The position numbers were made by a program, and so were the translations under genes. DNA of 64,000 nt from Ramlibacter tataouinensis (GTDB lineage: Bacteria; Pseudomonadota; Gammaproteobacteria; Burkholderiales; Burkholderiaceae_C), in the NCBI RefSeq assembly GCF_027941915.1, contig NZ_CP116009.1, positions 4,340,001 to 4,404,000 on the forward strand. The letters are read 5' to 3'. This document shows positions 22,925-32,712 of the stretch, piece after piece (the first letter of the stretch is position 1; each line of letters starts with the position of its first letter). Under the pieces are notes generated by a model. The model did no database searches. It was given only the letters and a program-made list of their open reading frames with translations, and was not told the DNA's origin.

Positions 22925-23839
22925 TCACTCGGGGCAGTCCGTGCCCTCCGCCGACACCTGTTCCCCCAGGAAGTCGAGGAAGGCGCGCACCGCCGGCGTC
23001 ATGCCGCGGCGCGATGGGAACACCGCGTGCAGCACCCCCGGCTGCGGCTCCCAGCCTGCCAGCACCGGCACCAGGCTGCCGGTGCGCAGCTCCTGGCGGC
23101 ACATGAACTCCGGCAGCACGCCCATGCCGATGCCGCCCAGCACCAGCAGCTTGAGCGTCAGCATGTCGTCGGCGGCGCAGCGCGGCTGGTGCTGAAGCTC
23201 ATGGCGTTCGCCGGCCGGGCCCAGCAGTTGCCAGCGGGCGCGGCCGTCGACGGCGGACATGGCCACGGTCGGCAGCGCCGCCAGGCCTTCGGGTGAGGCC
23301 GGCCGGCCTTCGCGCGCCAGCAGCGAGGGCGCGGCCAGCAACGGCGTGCGGCTCAGCCCGAGCCGCTTGACCACCAGGCTGCCGCTGTCCTCCAGCGTGG
23401 CGCGAACCCGCAGCGCCACGTCGATGCCTTCGTCCACCAGGTCGACCGCGCGGTTGGTGACCTGCATGTCGATGCGCACGCGCGGATGGGCTTGCAGGAA
23501 GCCGGGCAGCAGCGGCGCGAGCGTGGTCTGCGCGACCGTGACCGGGCAGGTCACGCGCACGGTGCCGGTCGGCTCGCTGCGCACGTGCGCCACCGCGTCC
23601 TGCGCCGCCTGGGCCTCGTCTCGCAGGGCCGCGCAGTGGCGGTGGTAGGCCTCGCCGGCCACCGTCAGCGACAGCTTGCGCGTGGTCCGGTGCAGCAGTC
23701 GCACCCCCAGCTGCGCCTCGAGCGCGGCGATGCGCCGCGACAGCGTGGACTTGGGCAGGCCCAGCTTGCGGCCGGCGGCGGCGAAGCTGCCCTGGTCCAC
23801 CACCTCGGCGAAATAGAGCATGTCGTTGAGGTCTTGCAT
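22925..23839 (-). CDS. LysR-family transcriptional regulator
   Basis: A 304-residue LTTR with an N-terminal winged HTH ([27 protein letters not shown], described at residues 19-45) and a C-terminal periplasmic-binding-like effector domain from about residue 90. It is divergent from azoR across 108 bp, the usual layout in which an LTTR controls its neighbour, so azoR is the likely target. A GACAAT -10-like box ends 6 nt before the ATG, which suggests a leaderless mRNA. It is similar to the CrgA/DsdC-like beta-proteobacterial LTTRs, but the ligand is unknown. Confidence 0.9.
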   Translation of the reverse strand: MQDLNDMLYFAEVVDQGSFAAAGRKLGLPKSTLSRRIAALEAQLGVRLLHRTTRKLSLTVAGEAYHRHCAALRDEAQAAQDAVAHVRSEPTGTVRVTCPVTVAQTTLAPLLPGFLQAHPRVRIDMQVTNRAVDLVDEGIDVALRVRATLEDSGSLVVKRLGLSRTPLLAAPSLLAREGRPASPEGLAALPTVAMSAVDGRARWQLLGPAGERHELQHQPRCAADDMLTLKLLVLGGIGMGVLPEFMCRQELRTGSLVPVLAGWEPQPGVLHAVFPSRRGMTPAVRAFLDFLGEQVSAEGTDCPE

Positions 23840-23845
23840 GGCTTG

Positions 23846-23851
23846 ATTGTC
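23846..23851 (-). promoter_or_regulatory. Putative -10 box of the LysR gene (leaderless)
   Basis: The minus strand reads GACAAT, six bases from the LysR start codon. There is no Shine-Dalgarno between them. Part of a recurring arrangement described in the findings. Confidence 0.45.
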
Positions 23852-23868
23852 CTGCTGATGGAACGATT

Positions 23869-23888
23869 ATTCCCGCCGAAGCGGGCTT
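23869..23888. repeat. Dispersed palindrome, degenerate copy, in lysR-azoR intergenic region
   Basis: ATTCCCGC-CGAA-GCGGGCTT: the left arm is identical to copies at 6766 and 55324, while the right arm has two changed bases, leaving a 5-bp stem. It lies between divergent promoters, where a terminator makes little sense, so it could be a binding site or a decayed repeat. Confidence 0.55.
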
Positions 23889-23947
23889 ATCAGAGAGGCG
23901 TTCCACCTCCATCATTCCAGCACCGATTCAAGAACAGGACGACAACC

Positions 23948-24595
23948 ATGAAACTGCTGCATGTCGATTCCAGCGCCAAGGGCGCTGCCTCCGCTTCCCG
24001 GCAACTGAGCGCGCAGGTCGTGCGCGAGTGGGTCCAGGCCCATCCCGGCACCACCGTCGAGTCCCTCGACCTGGTGGCCGACGCCCCCAGCCACCTCGAC
24101 GAGCACTCGCTGGGCATCAAGTTCGCGCCCGGCGCCGAGGGCGTCACCGAGCGGCAGCGCCAGGAGAACGCGCTGAGCGAAAAGCTGGTCAGCCAGTTCC
24201 TGGCGGCCGACGTGGTGGTGGTGGGCGCGCCCATGTACAACTTCGCCATCCCCAGCCAGCTCAAGGCCTGGATCGACCGCCTGGCGCAGGCCGGCCGCAC
24301 CTTCCGCTACACCGCGGCGGGCCCCGAAGGCCTGGCCGCCGGCAAGACGCTGGTGGTGGTGTCCAGCCGCGGCGGCGCCTACGCCGGCACGCCCTACGAG
24401 GCGGCGATGGACCACCAGGAGAGCTACCTGCGCACCGTCTTCGGCTTCTTCGGCATCACCGATGTGCGCATCGTGCGTGCCGAAGGCCTGGACATGGGCG
24501 AGGACAGCCGGGCCCAGGGCCTGGAGGCGGCCGGACGCGACATCCGGGCGCTGCTCGACGCGGCGGCCAACGAGGCGCAGAAGCTGGTCGCCTGA
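23948..24595 (+). CDS. azoR: FMN-dependent NADH:quinone/azo oxidoreductase (AzoR-type)
   Basis: Flavodoxin-fold enzyme that reduces quinones and azo bonds with NADH; a cytoplasmic electrophile-stress enzyme. It shows the N-terminal phosphate-binding segment [18 protein letters not shown], the FMN-contact motif [17 protein letters not shown] (about 94-110) and the SSRGGAY loop. The 215-residue length fits. Control by the divergent LysR protein is inferred from layout. Confidence 0.92.
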   Translation: MKLLHVDSSAKGAASASRQLSAQVVREWVQAHPGTTVESLDLVADAPSHLDEHSLGIKFAPGAEGVTERQRQENALSEKLVSQFLAADVVVVGAPMYNFAIPSQLKAWIDRLAQAGRTFRYTAAGPEGLAAGKTLVVVSSRGGAYAGTPYEAAMDHQESYLRTVFGFFGITDVRIVRAEGLDMGEDSRAQGLEAAGRDIRALLDAAANEAQKLVA

Positions 24596-24626
24596 CCCGC
24601 GCCGAGGCGGGGTCGGGGGGGCGCGC

Positions 24627-24632
24627 TACCAT
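24627..24632 (+). promoter_or_regulatory. Putative -10 box of metC (leaderless)
   Basis: TACCAT ends six bases before the metC ATG, with no ribosome-binding sequence between. The -35 region is all G/C. Confidence 0.45.
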
Positions 24633-24638
24633 CGAACG

Positions 24639-25850
24639 ATGCCCGCGCGTCCCACCGACCTCATCCACCACCGCTACGTTCCGCCCGCCGGCTTCGAGGC
24701 GCTGCAGCCGGGGGTGTTCAAGGCCTCCACCGTTCTCTTCCCGAACGTCGCCGCGCTACGGGCGCGCGACTGGAAGCACAAGGACGGCTACACCTACGGC
24801 CTGCACGGCACGCCCACCACCTTCCTGCTGGAAGAGCGCATCGCCACGCTCGAAGGCGCCAGACACTGCCTGCTGGTGCCCAGCGGGCTGGCGGCGATCA
24901 GCGCCGTCAACTGCGCGCTGCTCGCGGCCGGCGACGAAGTGCTGCTGCCGGACAACGTCTACGGGCCATCGAAAGCGCTGGCCGAGGGCGAACTGGCGCG
25001 CTGGGGCGTCAGCCACCAGCGCTACGACCCGATGAAGCCGGCCGACCTCGAGCGGCGCATCGGGCCGAAGACCCGGCTGGTCTGGCTGGAGGCGCCCGGG
25101 TCGGTGACGATGGAGTTCCCGCCGCTGGCGCAGCTGGCGCAGGTCTGCCGCCAGCGCGGCATCACCAGCGCGCTGGACAACACCTGGGGCGCCGGCCTGG
25201 CCTTCAACGGCTTCGACCTGGGCACGGGCGGCCGCGTCGCGCCGGGCAGCGGCGCCGACATCGTGGTGCATGCGTTGACCAAGTACCCCAGCGGTGGCGG
25301 CGACGTGCTGATGGGCAGCATCGCCACGCGCGACGACGCCCTGCACATCAAGCTCAAGCTCTCGCACATGCGCATGGGCTGGGGCGTCGGCGCCAACGAC
25401 ACGGAGTCCGTGCTGCGTTCGCTGCCCAGCCTGGAGCTGCGCTACCGGGCGCAGGACGCTTCGGCGCGGGCGCTGGCGCGCTGGCTGCAGGCCCGGCCCG
25501 AAGTCGCGCAGGTGCTGCATCCGGCGCTGGAGGGCTCGCCCGGCCATGAGCACTGGCGGGCGCTGTGCGGCGACGACGGCCTGGCGGCCGGCCTGTTCTC
25601 GGTGGTGTTCCACGAGCGCCATGAGCCGGCCCAGGTCGACGCGTTCTGCGATGCGCTCCGGCTGTTCCGCCTGGGCTATTCCTGGGGCGGCCCCGTCAGC
25701 CTGGCCGTGCCCTACGACATCCCTTCCATGCGCAGCGCGCAACTGGGCACCTGGCCCTACCGCGGCGTGCTGGTGCGCCTGGCGATCGGGCTGGAGGACA
25801 CGGCCGACCTGCAGGCCGACCTGGAACAGGCGCTGCGGGCGCTCGGCTGA
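24639..25850 (+). CDS. metC: Cystathionine beta-lyase (MetC-type PLP enzyme)
   Basis: Cys/Met-metabolism PLP enzyme; MetC cleaves cystathionine to homocysteine, pyruvate and ammonia. The Schiff-base lysine is Lys215 in VHALTKYPSGGGD. The substrate-side motif YGLHGTPTTFLLEERIA near residue 50 and WLEAPGSVTMEF are family-typical of bacterial MetC rather than cystathionine gamma-synthase. The 403-residue length is normal. It is preceded by a -10-like TACCAT but no Shine-Dalgarno, so it may be translated from a leaderless mRNA. Confidence 0.9.
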   Translation: MPARPTDLIHHRYVPPAGFEALQPGVFKASTVLFPNVAALRARDWKHKDGYTYGLHGTPTTFLLEERIATLEGARHCLLVPSGLAAISAVNCALLAAGDEVLLPDNVYGPSKALAEGELARWGVSHQRYDPMKPADLERRIGPKTRLVWLEAPGSVTMEFPPLAQLAQVCRQRGITSALDNTWGAGLAFNGFDLGTGGRVAPGSGADIVVHALTKYPSGGGDVLMGSIATRDDALHIKLKLSHMRMGWGVGANDTESVLRSLPSLELRYRAQDASARALARWLQARPEVAQVLHPALEGSPGHEHWRALCGDDGLAAGLFSVVFHERHEPAQVDAFCDALRLFRLGYSWGGPVSLAVPYDIPSMRSAQLGTWPYRGVLVRLAIGLEDTADLQADLEQALRALG

Positions 25851-25931
25851 ACGGGCGGGGGGCGGCCAGGTGTCCGGCCCCTCCCTTTTGGCTTACAGTG
25901 CCCGCATCCCCCTTTAACCTACGGATGAGCT

Positions 25932-26123
25932 GTGGCCACACCCAATTACGGATACGAGAAGCGACAAAAGGAACTGGCCAAGAAGCGCAAGAAGGAAGAA
26001 AAGCTCCGGGCCAAGGCCGATCGCAAGGCCGGCGTCGGGGCGCCGGCCGATGAGGCCGGCAGCGAAGCCGAGCCGAGCGAGGGCGCGCCCGCGACCGAAA
26101 GCCCGCAACCGCCGCAGAACTGA
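25932..26123 (+). CDS. Small highly charged conserved protein
   Basis: A 63-residue protein from a GTG start. The first half is strongly basic with a Lys-rich helix (YEKRQKELAKKRKKEEK), and the second half is acidic and disordered (Ala/Glu/Pro/Ser). I recognise short proteins with this YGYEKRQKELAKK opening as common in betaproteobacteria, but know of no assigned function. A TACAGT -10-like box lies at 25894-25899. It converges on mnmH, 47 bp apart, with only a weak hairpin (26140-26155) between. Confidence 0.7.
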   Translation: MATPNYGYEKRQKELAKKRKKEEKLRAKADRKAGVGAPADEAGSEAEPSEGAPATESPQPPQN

Positions 26124-26170
26124 GTCCGCCCCGCGCACACCGAGCCCCATCTCGGCCCCGGCGCAGCCGT

Positions 26171-27232
26171 TCAGCGCTGCGCCTGCACGATCTCCTGCGC
26201 CAATCGCGCCAGGCTGGCCGCGCTGCGGTCCTGCAGCCGCCACACCGGCGCGTCGGCGTAGCCGCTGAAGTTGCGCTGGATCGAGGCCGAGTAGCCGGGG
26301 TCGTAGTGCGCCTGCAGCAGTTCGCGCACCACGGTTTCCAGCTCGCCCATCCGCACCAGGGCCTGCCAGCGCCCGACCAGGGCCTTGCCGCGCAGTTGCA
26401 CCAGCGCCTCGAGCCGGCTGCAGAACAGCCCGGGGTCCTGGACGAAGAAGGCGTAGTCCTCCAGCAGCAGCGCCACCCGCTCGTCATCCGGCAGCTCCAG
26501 CCGCAGGCAGGGGCTGGCGCGCATGGCGGCCATCAGCGCCTCGGGCACCGCCACGTTGCCGACCTTGCGGCTCTCGCTTTCCACGAACACCGGCCGGGCC
26601 GGGTCGAGCCGGCGCAGCACGTCCCAGACCCGCGTGTCGAAGGCCTTCTGGCCGGGCTGGGGCTGGCCCGGGATCAGGCCCAGCACCGAGCTGCGGTGGT
26701 GGGCCAGGCCTTCCAGGTCCAGCACCTGCGCGCCGGCCGCGGCCAGCGCGTGCAGCAGCCGCGTCTTGCCGACCCCGGTCGGGCCGCAGACCACGCGGTA
26801 GGGCAGGCGCTGGGCCAGCTGCGGCAACTGCGCCAGCACCGCGCCGCGGAAAGCCTTGTAGCCGCCTTCGACCAGGCTGACGCGAAAGCCGATCTGGTCC
26901 AGCACCAGCGCCAGCGACCCGCTGCGCTGGCCGCCGCGCCAGCAATACAGCAGCGGCTGCCAGCCCTTGGGCTTGTCGTGCACTTCGCGCTGGAGGTGGC
27001 GGGCGATGTTGGCGGCGACCAGGCCGGCGCCGACCTTGCGCGCCTCGAACGGGTTGACCTGCTTGTAGATCGTGCCGACCCGCACGCGCTCCTCGTCGCC
27101 GAGCGCGGGCCAGTTCACCGCGCCGGGCAGGTGGTCCTCGGCGTACTCCGACTCGCTGCGCGCGTCGATCACGGTGTCGAATTCCGACAGGCGCGCCGCG
27201 GCTTCGCCGGCGGCCAGGCGAAGCAGGCTCAC
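26171..27232 (-). CDS. mnmH: tRNA 2-selenouridine/geranyl-2-thiouridine synthase
   Basis: MnmH (SelU) converts 2-thiouridine at the tRNA wobble position to 2-selenouridine via a geranylated intermediate. An N-terminal rhodanese domain carries the catalytic Cys97 in LLYCWRGGQRSG. A P-loop domain follows, with GPTGVGKT at residues 150-157. The GTG start at 27232 overlaps the tesA stop by 4 bp (GTGA), indicating coupled translation. No selenophosphate synthetase (selD) is in the window, so whether selenium is used here is unknown. Confidence 0.94.
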   Translation of the reverse strand: MSLLRLAAGEAAARLSEFDTVIDARSESEYAEDHLPGAVNWPALGDEERVRVGTIYKQVNPFEARKVGAGLVAANIARHLQREVHDKPKGWQPLLYCWRGGQRSGSLALVLDQIGFRVSLVEGGYKAFRGAVLAQLPQLAQRLPYRVVCGPTGVGKTRLLHALAAAGAQVLDLEGLAHHRSSVLGLIPGQPQPGQKAFDTRVWDVLRRLDPARPVFVESESRKVGNVAVPEALMAAMRASPCLRLELPDDERVALLLEDYAFFVQDPGLFCSRLEALVQLRGKALVGRWQALVRMGELETVVRELLQAHYDPGYSASIQRNFSGYADAPVWRLQDRSAASLARLAQEIVQAQR

Positions 27233-27852
27233 TTGAGCAGCTTTCGCAGTTGCGGCCAGACGTTGGCCAGCATGCGCGGCTGCGCATCCACGTTGGGGTG
27301 GATGCGATCGGGCTGGAACAGCCGGGTCGGGTCCGGCCCGTCGGCCACGCCCTCGAGCAGGAAGGGCACGAGCGCCGCCCGCTGCTCGCGCGCCACGTCC
27401 GCGTACAGCGCCGCGAAGCGCTGGCCATAGCCGGCGCCGTAGTTGGGCGGCAGTTGCATCCCGACCAGCAGCACCCGGGCGCCGGCTTTCTGCGCCGCCT
27501 GCACCATGGCCGCCAGGTTGGCGCGGGTCATCTCCAGCGGCAGCCCGCGCAGGGCGTCGTTGCCGCCCAGCTCGACCACCACGTGGCTGGGCTTGTGCTG
27601 GGCCAGCAGCGAAGGCAGGCGCGAGCGTCCGCCCGAGGTGGTGTCGCCGCTGATGCTGGCGTTGACCACCCGGGCGTCGATCTTCTCGGCCGCCAGCTTC
27701 CGCTCCAGCAGCGCGACCCAGCCGCTGCCGCGCGGCAGGCCATACTCGGCGCTGAGCGAGTCGCCGACCACCAGGACCGTCGCGCCGGCCGCACGGGCCA
27801 GCCGGCTGAACGGGGCGGCCAGCCCGGCCGCGATAAAGTGCCTGCGCCTCAA
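27229..27852 (-). CDS. tesA: GDSL-type arylesterase/lysophospholipase (TesA-like)
   Basis: SGNH hydrolase. Block I GDSL puts the nucleophile at Ser32, block III GGND puts Asn at 98, and block V DRIHPN gives Asp182 and His185, completing the catalytic set. An N-terminal MRRRHFIAAGLAAP stretch is a likely Tat/Sec-type export signal, implying a periplasmic enzyme. The start is TTG at 27852, with GGAGGT about 10 nt upstream. It diverges from ybbA with only 15 nt between start codons, the same tesA/ybbA pairing as E. coli. Confidence 0.9.
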   Translation of the reverse strand: MRRRHFIAAGLAAPFSRLARAAGATVLVVGDSLSAEYGLPRGSGWVALLERKLAAEKIDARVVNASISGDTTSGGRSRLPSLLAQHKPSHVVVELGGNDALRGLPLEMTRANLAAMVQAAQKAGARVLLVGMQLPPNYGAGYGQRFAALYADVAREQRAALVPFLLEGVADGPDPTRLFQPDRIHPNVDAQPRMLANVWPQLRKLLK

Positions 27853-27867
27853 GAAAACAAGACCTCC

Positions 27868-28542
27868 ATGCCGCCACCCATCATCGCCGTCGAACACGTC
27901 CACAAGTCGGTGACCGATTCGACCGGAACGCTCGACATTCTGCGCGATATCGATTTCAGGCTGGCCGAGCGGGAAACGGCCGCCATCGTCGGTGCGTCGG
28001 GATCGGGCAAGAGTACGCTGCTGTCGATCATCGCCGGGCTGGACACGCCCACGCGAGGCACCGTGCGGCTGGCCGGCGAGGACCTGTTCGCGCTGGACGA
28101 GGACCAGCGCGCGGCGCTGCGCGCGCGCAAGGTCGGCTTCGTGTTCCAGAGCTTCCAGCTGCTGGGCAACCTGACGGCGCTGGAGAACGTGATGCTGCCG
28201 CTGGAGCTGGCCGCGCGGCGCGATGCGCGCAAGGCCGCCGCCGCGATGCTGCAGCGCGTGAACCTGGGCGAGCGCCTGGGCCACTACCCCAAGGTGCTGT
28301 CCGGCGGCGAGCAGCAGCGGGTGGCGCTGGCGCGCGCCTTCGTGGTCGAGCCGGCCGTGCTGCTGGCCGACGAGCCGACCGGCAGCCTGGACTTCGCCAC
28401 CGGCGAGCGGGTGATGGACCTGATGTTCGAGCTCAATCGCGAGCGCGGCACGACGCTGGTGCTGGTGACGCACGACCGCGCCATCGCCCAGCGCTGCGAG
28501 CATCGCATCACCATCGAGGCTGGCCGCATCGTTTCCGGCTGA
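27868..28542 (+). CDS. ybbA: ABC transporter ATP-binding protein YbbA (LolD-like)
   Basis: ATPase subunit of the MacB/LolD-type transporter group. Walker [10 protein letters not shown] (42-50), signature LSGGEQQ (144-150) and Walker B LLADEP (165-170) are complete in a 224-residue protein. In E. coli ybbA precedes the large permease ybbP; here no permease follows, as the next gene is rlmB. The partner must therefore be elsewhere or absent. Its 5' end is almost back to back with tesA. Confidence 0.9.
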   Translation: MPPPIIAVEHVHKSVTDSTGTLDILRDIDFRLAERETAAIVGASGSGKSTLLSIIAGLDTPTRGTVRLAGEDLFALDEDQRAALRARKVGFVFQSFQLLGNLTALENVMLPLELAARRDARKAAAAMLQRVNLGERLGHYPKVLSGGEQQRVALARAFVVEPAVLLADEPTGSLDFATGERVMDLMFELNRERGTTLVLVTHDRAIAQRCEHRITIEAGRIVSG

Positions 28543-28560
28543 GTCGGGCTCGCGCGGCCC

Positions 28561-28566
28561 GATAAT
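28561..28566 (+). promoter_or_regulatory. Putative -10 box of rlmB (leaderless)
   Basis: GATAAT (5 of 6 matches to TATAAT) ends seven bases before the rlmB ATG, with no Shine-Dalgarno between. It lies 19 nt after the ybbA stop. Confidence 0.5.
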
Positions 28567-28573
28567 CGGGCCG

Positions 28574-29307
28574 ATGTCTTCCCCAGCCAGGATCCTGTTC
28601 GGATTCCACGCCGTCGGGGTACGGCTGAAGACGGCGCCGCAAACGGTGCTGGAGGTTTTCTTCGAGCCGACCCGACGCGATGCGCGCATGCGCCAGTTCC
28701 TCGAGCGCGCGCGCGAAGCCGGCGTGCGGCTGATCGAGGCCGATGCGCTGCGCATCGCCAAGCTCGCCGGCAGCCACGGCCACCAGGGGGTGGCCGCGCG
28801 GGTCGAGCCGATGCCCGCCGCCCACTCGCTCGACGACCTGCTCGACGCCATCGAAGGCCCGCCGCTGCTGCTGGTGCTGGACGGCGTGACCGATCCGCAC
28901 AACCTCGGCGCCTGCCTGCGCGTGGCCGATGGTGCCGGCGCCCACGCGGTGATCGCGCCCAAGGACCACGCGGTCGGCCTGAACGCCACCGTCGCCAAGG
29001 TGGCCAGCGGCGCCGCCGAGACGGTGCCGTACTTCATGGTGACCAACCTGGCGCGCACCCTGGGCGAGCTGAAGGACCGCAACATCTGGTGCATCGGCAC
29101 CAGCGACGATGCGCCGCGCACGCTGTACCAGGCCGACCTGAAGGCGCCGGTGGCGCTGGTGCTGGGCGCCGAGGGGCCCGGCATGCGCCAGCTCACCCGC
29201 AAGACCTGCGACGAGCTGGTGTCCATTCCGATGCGGGGTGCGGTCGAGAGCCTGAACGTCTCGGTCGCCAGCGGCATCTGCCTGTACGAGGCCCTGCGTC
29301 AACGGTC

Positions 29308-29311
<4 letters not shown>
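28574..29311 (+). CDS. rlmB: 23S rRNA (guanosine2251-2'-O)-methyltransferase RlmB
   Basis: SPOUT-class methyltransferase modifying G2251 in the ribosomal P-loop. It has an N-terminal substrate-binding domain ([12 protein letters not shown]). The trefoil-knot domain carries the three SpoU motifs: [30 protein letters not shown] and [18 protein letters not shown]. The 245-residue length is typical. The stop overlaps the sirtuin ATG by 4 bp. Confidence 0.96.
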
Positions 29312-30036
<725 letters not shown>

Positions 30037-30039
30037 GCC

Positions 30040-30612
30040 CTACACCAACCCGAACCACCCCAGCACCGCCCCCGCCCCCAGCAGCCACAGCAGGTGGAGG
30101 CGGGTGCGCCAGACGACCAGCGTGGCGGCCAGCGCCACGGCCCACAGCGGGGCGTCGCTCCATTGCGGGCGGGCGCCGGACGCCAGCACCCAGCCGGTGG
30201 CGACCAGCAGCGACACCACGATCGGCGCCATGCCCTGCTTGAAGGCGCGCACCGCGCGCAGCTCGCGGTTGCGATGGCCCCACTGGGCGGCGAAGTAGGT
30301 GAGGGTGGTGCTGGGCAGCAGGATGCCGAACAGCGTCAGCAGCACGCCCAGCAGCGCCAGGTGCAGGCCGCCGGCGTTCAGCCCGACCTGCCATCCCATC
30401 AGGGCGACGAACAGCACGTTGGGGCCGGGCGCGGCCTGGGCGATCGCGACCGACGCGCTGAACTGCGGGTCGGTCAGCCAGTGCCGCTCCTGCACCAGGA
30501 AGCGGTGCATGTCGGGGGCGGTGGTGATCGCGCCGCCGATCGACAGCAGCGACAGCACCAGGAAGTGCAGCAGCAGCGACAGCCAGTCGCCCGCGTCCAT
30601 CACGATCTGCAT
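30040..30612 (-). CDS. Half-size chromate transporter (ChrA/CHR family), subunit 2
   Basis: A 190-residue integral membrane protein with about five hydrophobic segments. It carries the CHR-domain features SIGGAITTAPDMHRFLV and IAQAAPGPNVLFVALMGW near residues 22-75. Short-chain CHR proteins usually occur as adjacent pairs that jointly export chromate or import sulfate-like anions, and the upstream gene is the partner. There is no ChrB-type regulator nearby, so chromate resistance is not proven. Confidence 0.88.
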   Translation of the reverse strand: MQIVMDAGDWLSLLLHFLVLSLLSIGGAITTAPDMHRFLVQERHWLTDPQFSASVAIAQAAPGPNVLFVALMGWQVGLNAGGLHLALLGVLLTLFGILLPSTTLTYFAAQWGHRNRELRAVRAFKQGMAPIVVSLLVATGWVLASGARPQWSDAPLWAVALAATLVVWRTRLHLLWLLGAGAVLGWFGLV

Positions 30613-30622
30613 GACGCTCCCA

Positions 30623-31219
30623 TCAGGCCCGGCCCAGTCGCTGCCAGGTCAGCGCGCACGAGAGCCCGCCCAGCACCAGCAGCACCGCCAGCAGCGGCAG
30701 GCGCAGCACCGCGATGGCGACGAAGCTGGCGAGCCCGAGCAGCAGGCAGGCCGCCCGTCCGAGCGGATGCGTGCGCAGCGTCGGCAGCAGCTTCAGCCCG
30801 GTGGCGGTGATCAGCCCCGCAGCCACGGCGCCCATGCCGCGCAGCGCGCCGGCCAGTTGCGGCGAATCGGCAAAGCGCGCGTGCAGCAGGGCCAGCAGCA
30901 GCACCACCGCCAGCGGCGCCACCAGCATGCCGGCCAGGGCCACCAGGGCGCCGCGCCAGCCGAAGTGGCGGGCGCCGATCATCAGCGAGAGGTTGACCAC
31001 GTTGGGTCCGGGCATGATCTGGGCGACGGCCCAGTCCTCGACGAACTCCTCGCGCGTCAGCCAGCGCTTGCGTTCGACGAGCTCGCGCTGCACCACCGCC
31101 AGCACGCCGCCGAAGCCCTGCAGCGCCAGCCAGGTGAAGGACAGGAACAGGTCGGGGAGGGAGCGTGGCCGCGGCCGCTCCTGCGGCGCAGCTTCGGCCG
31201 GAGCGGAGGGAAAACTCAT
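30623..31219 (-). CDS. Half-size chromate transporter (ChrA/CHR family), subunit 1
   Basis: A 198-residue membrane protein with the CHR signatures LQGFGGVLAVVQRELVERKRW and AQIMPGPNVVNLSLMIG in its first 75 residues. Poorly conserved hydrophobic helices follow. It is separated by 10 nt from the other half-size subunit, and its start overlaps the end of the EamA gene, so the three membrane genes form one transcription unit. The substrate is inferred only from family membership. Confidence 0.88.
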   Translation of the reverse strand: MSFPSAPAEAAPQERPRPRSLPDLFLSFTWLALQGFGGVLAVVQRELVERKRWLTREEFVEDWAVAQIMPGPNVVNLSLMIGARHFGWRGALVALAGMLVAPLAVVLLLALLHARFADSPQLAGALRGMGAVAAGLITATGLKLLPTLRTHPLGRAACLLLGLASFVAIAVLRLPLLAVLLVLGGLSCALTWQRLGRA

Positions 31220-32103
31220 GGGCGCGGATTATCGGCCGGGCGCGTCGCCAGCCACAGGCCGGCGGCGATCGGCAGCAGCGCCAGCCAGCCGGTGGCGCCG
31301 GGCTGCTCGCCCAGCAGCAGCCAGCCGAGCAGCGCGGCGGTGACCGGGTTGAGCGCCAGGAACACGGTCACGCGCGTCGGCGACTCGTGCTTCAGTGCGT
31401 ACAGCCACCAGAAGTAGCCGATGCCGCTGGACAGGCCGATGAAGGCGATCGCGCCCCAGGCCAGCGGGCTGAAGGTCGCCAGCCGCGCCGGCCAGCCTTC
31501 CGGCAGGGCCAGCAGCGCCAGGGCGGCGACCGAGGCCAGCATCGCGAACGCGGAGACCGGCAGCACCGGGTAGCGCTGCAGCCACGGCCGGTAGAGCACG
31601 CTGCACAGGGCGCCGGCGATGGCGGCCGCCAGCACGGCCAGTTCGCCCCACCAGTTGCCGTGCCTCGCGCCGGCTTGCAGCTTGGGCAGCAGCGTCAGCG
31701 CGACGCCGGCGATGGACAGGACGACGCCGGCCAGCAGACGCCACGACGCACGCTCCCGCCCCAGGGCTGCCGCCAGCCCCAGCGTCAGCAGCGGAAACAG
31801 GCTGAAGATCAGGGCCGCGGGCGCGGCCGGTATGCGCTGCAGGCCGAAATTGAGCAGGGCGATCAGCACGCCGAACTGGACGATGCCCAGCGCCGCCATC
31901 GCCGCCACGTCGCGCACCGGCAGCGGCCGCGGCAGCGCGGCCAGCGGGCGCAGCGCGAACGGCAGCAGGCAGGCGAAGCCGATCGCGTAGCGCAGCATGG
32001 CCAGGGTCAGGGGCGGCACTTCGGCCACGGCCAGGCGCGATGCGACGATGGCGGCGCCCACCTGCACGCCGGTGCCGGCGGCAGCCCACAGCGCCAGGTT
32101 CAT
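31216..32103 (-). CDS. EamA/DMT-superfamily transporter
   Basis: A 295-residue inner-membrane protein with about ten transmembrane helices arranged as two EamA repeats. The second repeat contains SGIGYFWWLYALKHESPTRVTVFLALNPVTAALLG-type sequence at about 222-256. Family members export metabolites such as amino acids; the substrate here is unknown. It starts 7 nt after the stop of the GNAT gene and overlaps the chromate-transporter start by 4 bp. Confidence 0.9.
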   Translation of the reverse strand: MNLALWAAAGTGVQVGAAIVASRLAVAEVPPLTLAMLRYAIGFACLLPFALRPLAALPRPLPVRDVAAMAALGIVQFGVLIALLNFGLQRIPAAPAALIFSLFPLLTLGLAAALGRERASWRLLAGVVLSIAGVALTLLPKLQAGARHGNWWGELAVLAAAIAGALCSVLYRPWLQRYPVLPVSAFAMLASVAALALLALPEGWPARLATFSPLAWGAIAFIGLSSGIGYFWWLYALKHESPTRVTVFLALNPVTAALLGWLLLGEQPGATGWLALLPIAAGLWLATRPADNPRP

Positions 32104-32110
32104 GCGCGCT

Positions 32111-32635
32111 TCACCGCAGGGCCAGCGACCAGCTCTCGCCCACCAGCTTCCGGCCGTACGCGTCCAGGGGCTCGCTCGTCACGAGTTCGAAGCCGCGCGA
32201 CGCGTAGAGGGCGCGGGCGGCATCGAGCTGGCCATTGGTCCACAGCACCATCTCGCGGTAGCCCTTGCCGCGGGCGAAGGCGATGCATTCGTCCACCAGC
32301 CGCGCACCCAGCCCGAGGCCGCGCGCTCGCGGCGCGAGGATCAGCAGGCGCAACTGAGCCACCGTGGCCGACTTGCGCACGACGAACACGGAGCCCACCC
32401 GTTCGCCTTCCAGCTCGGCGATCCAGCCCTTTTCCCAGGCGGGATCGAACTTGCGCAGCCAGTCGGCCGCCACCTCGGCGACCAGCGCCTCGAACTCGCT
32501 GCTGTAGCCGTACTCGCGGGCATAGATCTCGCCATGCTGCATCACCACCCAGCCCAAGTCGCCCGGGCGGGGGTCGCGCAGGCAGATGGAGCGGGTGCCG
32601 TTGGCAGGCCGGGTCGACGCGGAGGGAAGAGCCAT
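32111..32635 (-). CDS. GNAT-family N-acetyltransferase
   Basis: A 174-residue GCN5-related acetyltransferase. The acetyl-CoA-binding motif A reads LLILAPRARGLGLGARLVDECI (about 96-117), and the C-terminal part has ARALYASRGFELV. Its opening with ICLRDPRPGDLGWVVMQHG resembles acetyltransferases that are fused to MarR domains in other bacteria; no MarR domain is present here. A TAAGCT box lies 9 nt upstream of the ATG. The substrate is unknown. It leads a four-gene minus-strand unit with the transporters. Confidence 0.88.
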   Translation of the reverse strand: MALPSASTRPANGTRSICLRDPRPGDLGWVVMQHGEIYAREYGYSSEFEALVAEVAADWLRKFDPAWEKGWIAELEGERVGSVFVVRKSATVAQLRLLILAPRARGLGLGARLVDECIAFARGKGYREMVLWTNGQLDAARALYASRGFELVTSEPLDAYGRKLVGESWSLALR

Positions 32636-32712
32636 GGGGCCCCAAGCTTACGCGTTGGGAAACCCCGGTTCCTCGAGTCGATGCCAGTGCGACTGGCAAC
32701 AGGGGCGCCGGG

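Noticed and set aside
30040..31219. The two chromate-transporter genes as one frameshifted full-length chrA
   Set aside because: Each has its own start, complete CHR-domain motifs and normal half-size length. Paired short-chain CHR genes are a known arrangement.
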